This document shows positions 55,301 through 61,300 of a stretch of 64,000 bases of DNA, in pieces (position 1 is the stretch's first letter; every line of letters starts with the position of its first letter). Under the pieces are notes generated by a model. That model did no database searches, was not told the DNA's origin, and saw nothing but the letters and a program-made list of their open reading frames with translations. The stretch is taken from contig NZ_JACVEE010000002.1 of the NCBI RefSeq assembly GCF_015355755.1, positions 248,001 through 312,000 of the forward strand, read 5' to 3'. The translations under genes were made by a program, and so were the position numbers. This stretch comes from Nocardia sp. XZ_19_385. GTDB lineage: Bacteria > Actinomycetota > Actinomycetes > Mycobacteriales > Mycobacteriaceae.

Positions 55301-58300
55301 TCCAGATGCCCACTGGAACGGGCGATCACGAGCGGAGCGCCCACGGCGATGGGCAGGAAGCATTCCCATACCGACACGTCGAAGGTCAGCGGTGCGCGTT
55401 GCAGGATGCGGTCGGCGGCCGTCACCTGATACCGGTATTCCAGCCAGCGCAGCTGGTTCATGATGGCGCGGTGGGTCACCGCGACGCCCTTGGGGCGGCC
55501 GGTCGAGCCGGAGGTGAACAGCACGTAGGCGGTGTTGGCCTGGCGCAGCCTGCCGATCCGCTCGTCGTCGTTCACCGTCGCGGCGGCGAACCCGGACAGA
55601 TCCAGTGCCGCCACGTCGACGACGCGGACGCCTTCGAGTTCGGGAAGTTCCGCGCCGCCGACCGTCAATACCATTGCGGGTGCGGCGCTTTCGATGACAA
55701 CCGCGATTCGGTCGGCCGGATGCGCCGGATCGATCGGCAGGTAGGCACCGCCCGCACGCACAATCGCGTACATCGCGACGAGCATGTCGATGGATCGCAA
55801 GGCGGCCAGGCCGACGATGGTCTCTGGGCCTACTCCCTCCGAAATCAGCCATCGCGCAAGCTGGTTCACCCGTGCGGCGAAGTGGCCGTAGGTGATCTCG
55901 GTGCCCTGATAGCGGGCGGCGACGCCGTCGGGTTCGGCTCCGGCCCGGGCGGTGAGCAGATCGTCGAGGGTCTCTCGAAGCACCGGGCGCGCGGTGGCAT
56001 TGCGGTCCGAGAGCAGCAGGCCGCGCTCGGCGACCGACATCAGTTCGACATTCCCGGCTAGCGTCCGAGTGTCGCGCACCATCGCACGCAACACTCTTTC
56101 GAAAGCGCCCACGAACCCGGCGGCGGTGACCTCGTCGAAGAGATCGAGCGCGTAGTGCAGGTGGATGTCGATGCCGCCGGGGTTGCCGTCGGCGTCATAG
56201 CGGTCGGTGAGCGTCCAGTCCAGGTCCACCTGGATCGGGGCGGGGCCCACCTCGAGTGCCGCGATGGCCAGCCGTTGCAGCTTGAAGTCCGGCTTGGCGT
56301 GATTCTGCAACGTCAGCGCCACCTGGTACAGCGGTGAATACGCTTGGGAGCGCGCCGGATTCAGCGTCTCGACCAGCTGCTCGAAAGGTACGATCGCGTG
56401 CTCGAAAGCGGCCAGGTCGGTGTCGCGAACGGTGGCGAGCAGTTCGGCCAGGGTGGCGTCCGGACGCACCTCGGTGCGCAGCACCAGGGTGTTGACGAAC
56501 ATGCCGACCAACTCGTCCAAGGCCTGCGCACCACGCCCGGCGACGGGTGCGCCGACGACGATGTCGGTGGTCGCGCTCAGGCGGCTCAGCAGCACGGCCA
56601 AGGCGGTGTGCAGCACCATGAAGGGCGTCACCCGGTGTGCTGCGGCCAGCTCGTGAATGCTCTGGTGCAGGGCGTGATCCAGGTGGCCGGTGCAGGCGGC
56701 GCCACGGCTGCTCGCGACGGCGGGGCGTGGCCGGTCCGACGGCAAGGTGAGCACCTCGGGCAGTCCGGCCAGCCGATCGCTCCAGTAACCCAGTTGCCGG
56801 GCGAGCACCGAGTCCTCGGCTTCGGCCGACCCGAGCGCAGCACGCTGCCAGATCGCGAAGTCCGCGTACTGCAAAGGAAGTGGGCCCCAGGCGGGTGCGG
56901 TGTCGGCGCAGCGCGCGACGTAGGTAGCGGTCAGATCACGGGTCAACGGTCCGAAAGACCAGCCGTCCGCGGCGATATGGTGCACCACGAACAGCAGTAC
57001 ATGTTCCGGGCGAGCGCTGCCGTCGTCCAGTTGCAGCAGCCGTACCCGCAATGGCACCTCGGTGGTGACATCGAATCCGGCCTGGGTGACCGTGGCGATC
57101 AACTGGGGCAGGTCGGCGGCCGGCACGGTCCGCACCACCAGGTCGACCAGGCGGGTGCCGGCGGGCAGCACCAGCTGGGTGGCGTTGCCGTCGTGTTCGG
57201 GGTAGATCGTGCGCAGCGTCTCGTGGCGTCCGATGACGTCGCCGATAGCCGCTTGCAGCGCAACGATATTCAGCGCGCCGGTCAGCCGCAGTGCGAACGG
57301 GATGTTGTATCCGGCACTGGCACTGTCGAATCGGTTGAGGAACCACATCCGCTGCTGCGCGATCGAGAGCGGGATGGCGTCGTCGCGGTTCTGCGGGACG
57401 AGCGGCGGCAACATCACCGGTACGGTATCCGCGTTCGCGCCGGTCCGCAGCGTAAGGCGATCCGCGAGAGCGGCGACGGTCGCCGCATCGAAGACAGTGC
57501 GCACCGGCACCTGGGTTCCGGTGGCTTTGGTGAGGCGCGCGGCGAGCTGAGTGGCGATGAGGGAGTTGCCGCCGAGCGCGAAGAAGTCGTCGTCGGCACC
57601 GACCTCGTCGACTCCGAGTAGCGCCCGGAATGTCTCGGCGACAAGGCATTCGGCTTCGGAAACCGGGGCACGGAACGCACCCGTCACCGTGACCGGGGCA
57701 GGTAGCGCGGCCCGATCCAGCTTGCCCGAAGCGTTGACAGGAAAGGCGTCGAGCGCGACGAACGAAGTCGGCACCATGTAACCGGGTAGTCGCTCGGTCA
57801 GCGCGGCGCGCACGGCGTCGAGATCGAGCGGTGTGGCGGCCACCAGGTAACCGACGAGCTGGTCGCCAGTGCCGTGATCGTCGCGGACCGCTACTACCGC
57901 CTGGGCGACCGCGGACAGCGAGAGCAGCGCCGCCTCGATCTCTCCGAGCTCGATACGCAGCCCGCGCAGCTTCACCTGGAAGTCGGTGCGGCCCAGGTAT
58001 TCCAGGGCGCCGTCGGCGTTCCACCGGACTAGGTCACCGCCGCGGTACATGCGGGTTCCTGCGTGCCCGAAAGGGTTGGCCACGAACCGATCTCCGGTGA
58101 GATCGGTTCGTCCGAGGTATCCGCGCGCCAACTGCGCACCGGCCAGGTACAACTCACCGGGTACGCCCACCGGTACCGGACGCAGCCGGGCGTCGAGCAC
58201 GTAGACCTGGGTGTTCCACACCGGGGCACCGATCGGGATGCCGGTGGTATCGGAGTCGGTCACCTCGTGACAGGTGACTTCGACGGCGGCTTCGGTAGGG

Positions 58301-61300
58301 CCGTACAGGTTGTGCACCCGGGCGCCGGTCAGTGCTCGCATCCGTTGTGCGACCGGCGCGGCCAAGGCTTCGCCGGAGCAGAACACGTGCCGCAGCGACG
58401 GCAACTCACCTGCCACCTCCGTGACGAAGACGGCAAGCATCGACGGAACAAAGTGGATCGCCGTAATCGCTTCTTGCCGAATGGTTTCAGCGAGATAGCC
58501 GGGATCGCGGTGCTCGTCCGGCCGGGCCAGCACCAGTCGGGCGCCGACCTGTAGCGGCCAGAAGAACTCCGGAACCGAGACGTCGAAGGTCACCGGCGTC
58601 TTCTGCAGCAGTGCGTCCCCGGGTCCGAGTTCGACGTGTGCCGTCTGCATCCACAGCAGACGGTTGACGATCGAGCCATGGCTGACCGCAACGCCTTTGG
58701 GTCTACCGGTTGAGCCCGAGGTGAAGATGACGTAGGCGGTGTTGGCGGCCCGCAGCGGCGCACGACGATCGGCGTCGGTGAGTGGCGCGGCGGAGTACTC
58801 GCTCAGATCGAGCTGATCGATACGTACCTGTGCCACAGCAACATCCAGATCAACCGCGGCTGTGAGCACCGCGATCGGTGCGGCCGTGTCGAGGATGTGC
58901 CCGATGCGTTCGGCCGGATGATCCGGGTCGAGTGGCACATAGCCGCCGCCTGCCATGGTGATCGCGTGCATCCCGACAACCAGGTCTATCGAACGCTGCA
59001 TACCCAGTGCGACAAGAGTTTCCGGACCCACACCATGGTCGATCAACCAGCGTGCCAAGCGATGCACCTGGGCGGCCAATTCGGCGTAGGACAGAGTCGT
59101 CCCCTCGAACGTCAACGCGGGTGCGTCCGGGGTGCGCGCGACCTGCGCCGCGAACATGCCAGGAAGCGTCAGGCTTTCGTCTATCGAGTGCGCGGTCGTA
59201 TTCCAGCGCGTGAGGACGTCGGCACGCTCAGCCGCGTCGAGCAGCTCGATATCACCGACAAGCGCCTCCGGCACCCTCGCGACCGAGGTGAGCATCCGCT
59301 CCAGCCTGGCGACGAACGCCACGGCTGTCGCGGGATCGAACAGGTCCGTGGCGTAGCGCAGACTGCCGGTGAGCGTGGCGTCGGAATGCTCGTTGAGCAC
59401 TAGATGCAGGTCGAATTTGGCTGTCGTGTCCTCGATTTCGATCGGCTCGACCGTCAACCACGGCACCTCGAACGAGTTTCCCGATTCCAGACCCGCGCCG
59501 CCGAAGCTGAACATCACCTGGAACAGCGGATGCGCCCCGGTGCTGCGATCCACCGCCATGGCATCGACCAGCCGCTCGAACGGCAGATCGGCATTGCCGA
59601 ATGCCGCGAGATCCGAATCCCGGACGGTGGCAACCAGATCGGTGAGCGGGACGTCGAGCCGGACCGGCGTCCGCAGCACGAGCGTATTGACGAACATGCC
59701 GACCAGCGCATCGAGTTCCCGCTCGCCGCGGCCACCGATGGGTGAGCCGATCACGATGTCACCGGTGCCGCCGAGCCGGGCCAGCGTCGCCGCGAAGGCC
59801 GCGTGCAGCACCATGAACAGGGTCGCGCCCTGCCTTTCGGCCAGCAGGCGCAAACCGGAGGCGACCGTCGCGCCGACGGTGAAGTGCACGGCCGCAGCGT
59901 GATTCGCCGGTCGGGTCGGTCGTGGCCGGTCCGTCGGCAGCGGCAGGTCCGCGGGCGATCCGGCGAGCACGTCTTGCCAGAACCGCAACTGCTGCTGCGC
60001 GGGATCGCCGATCCGCTCCTCGGACCCGAGCAGCTCCCGCTGCCACAGGCTGTAATCGGCGTACTGGACGGGTAATTCGTCCCAGTCCGGCTGCTGATCG
60101 AGCAAACGGGCCTGATAGGCGCGCACCAGATCGGTCACCAGCGGTGTCATCGACAGTGCGTCGGCGGCGATGTGGTGCACCACGAACACCAGCACGTATT
60201 CGTCGCCGGGCAGTCCGCGTGCGTCGTCGGCCCGGTCGGTCAGGAAAAGCGCTGCCCGCGACGGGATTTCGGTGGTGACGTCGAAGCCCGCGCGGCTGAT
60301 GGCGCTGATCGCCGCGGTCAGCTCTGCGCGCGCGACCTGCACCGCGTGCAAGCCGAGCCCGATGTCGGCGGCGTCCAGGATCGCCTGGTACGGCCCGTCC
60401 TCGTGCTCCGGGCAGTAGGTGCGCAGCGACTCGTGCCTGGCCAGCACGTCCAGTACGGCCCGTTCCAGTGCGCCGACGTCGAGCCGGCCACGCAGCCGCA
60501 GCACCACCGGCAGGTTGTACAGGCCGGCGCCGCCGTCCTGGCTTTCGATGCGGTTGAGGAACCACAACCGCTGCTGCGCGGGCGACAGCGGTATCCGCTC
60601 CGGGCGTTCCCGCCGCCCCAGCGGCAGCCTCGGCGCACCGGATCTGCTCAGCTCGTCGACCGCGGCGGCGAACGCGGCCACAGTGGGAGCTTCGAACAGG
60701 GTCCGTACCGGAATCCGGGCCCCGACGGCCTCGCCGGCGCGCGCGGTGACCTGGGTCGCGTCCAATGAGCTGCCGCCGAGGGCGAAGAAGTCGTCATCCA
60801 GGCCGACCCGTGGCACCCGCAACACCTCACCGAACACCGCCGCGGCCAGTCGCTGGGCGGCGTCGACCGGCGGCCGGAATGCCTTGGCTTGCAATACCGG
60901 CAGCGGCAGGGCGTTGCGGTCCAGCTTGCCGCTGGTGTTCAACGGGAACTCGGGCAGCTCGACCAGTGCGGTCGGCACCATGTACGCCGGAAGCCGTTGG
61001 GACAGCCGCTGCCTCAGCCCCTCGAGATCCAATTCGGCTCCAGGTGTGCGGATGACGTAACCGGCCAGGTAGTCCCCGGTGTCGGCGGAGATCAGCCGGA
61101 CCGCCGCTTGACTCACCTCCGGCGCCGCGAGCAACGCGGTCTCGATCTCCGCGAGTTCGACGCGCTGTCCGCGGAACTTCACCTGAAAATCCGCTCGGCC
61201 CAAGTAGACGAGCTCGCCATCGTGGGTCCAGCGCACCAGATCGCCGGTGCGGTACATGCGTTCGCCACCGAAACCGAACGGGTTCGCCACAAAGCGGTCG

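Noticed and set aside
42610..60889. Regularly spaced near-identical segments that could suggest a repeat array
   Set aside because: They are the conserved core motifs of seven NRPS modules, about 3 kb apart, not CRISPR repeats or tandem DNA repeats.
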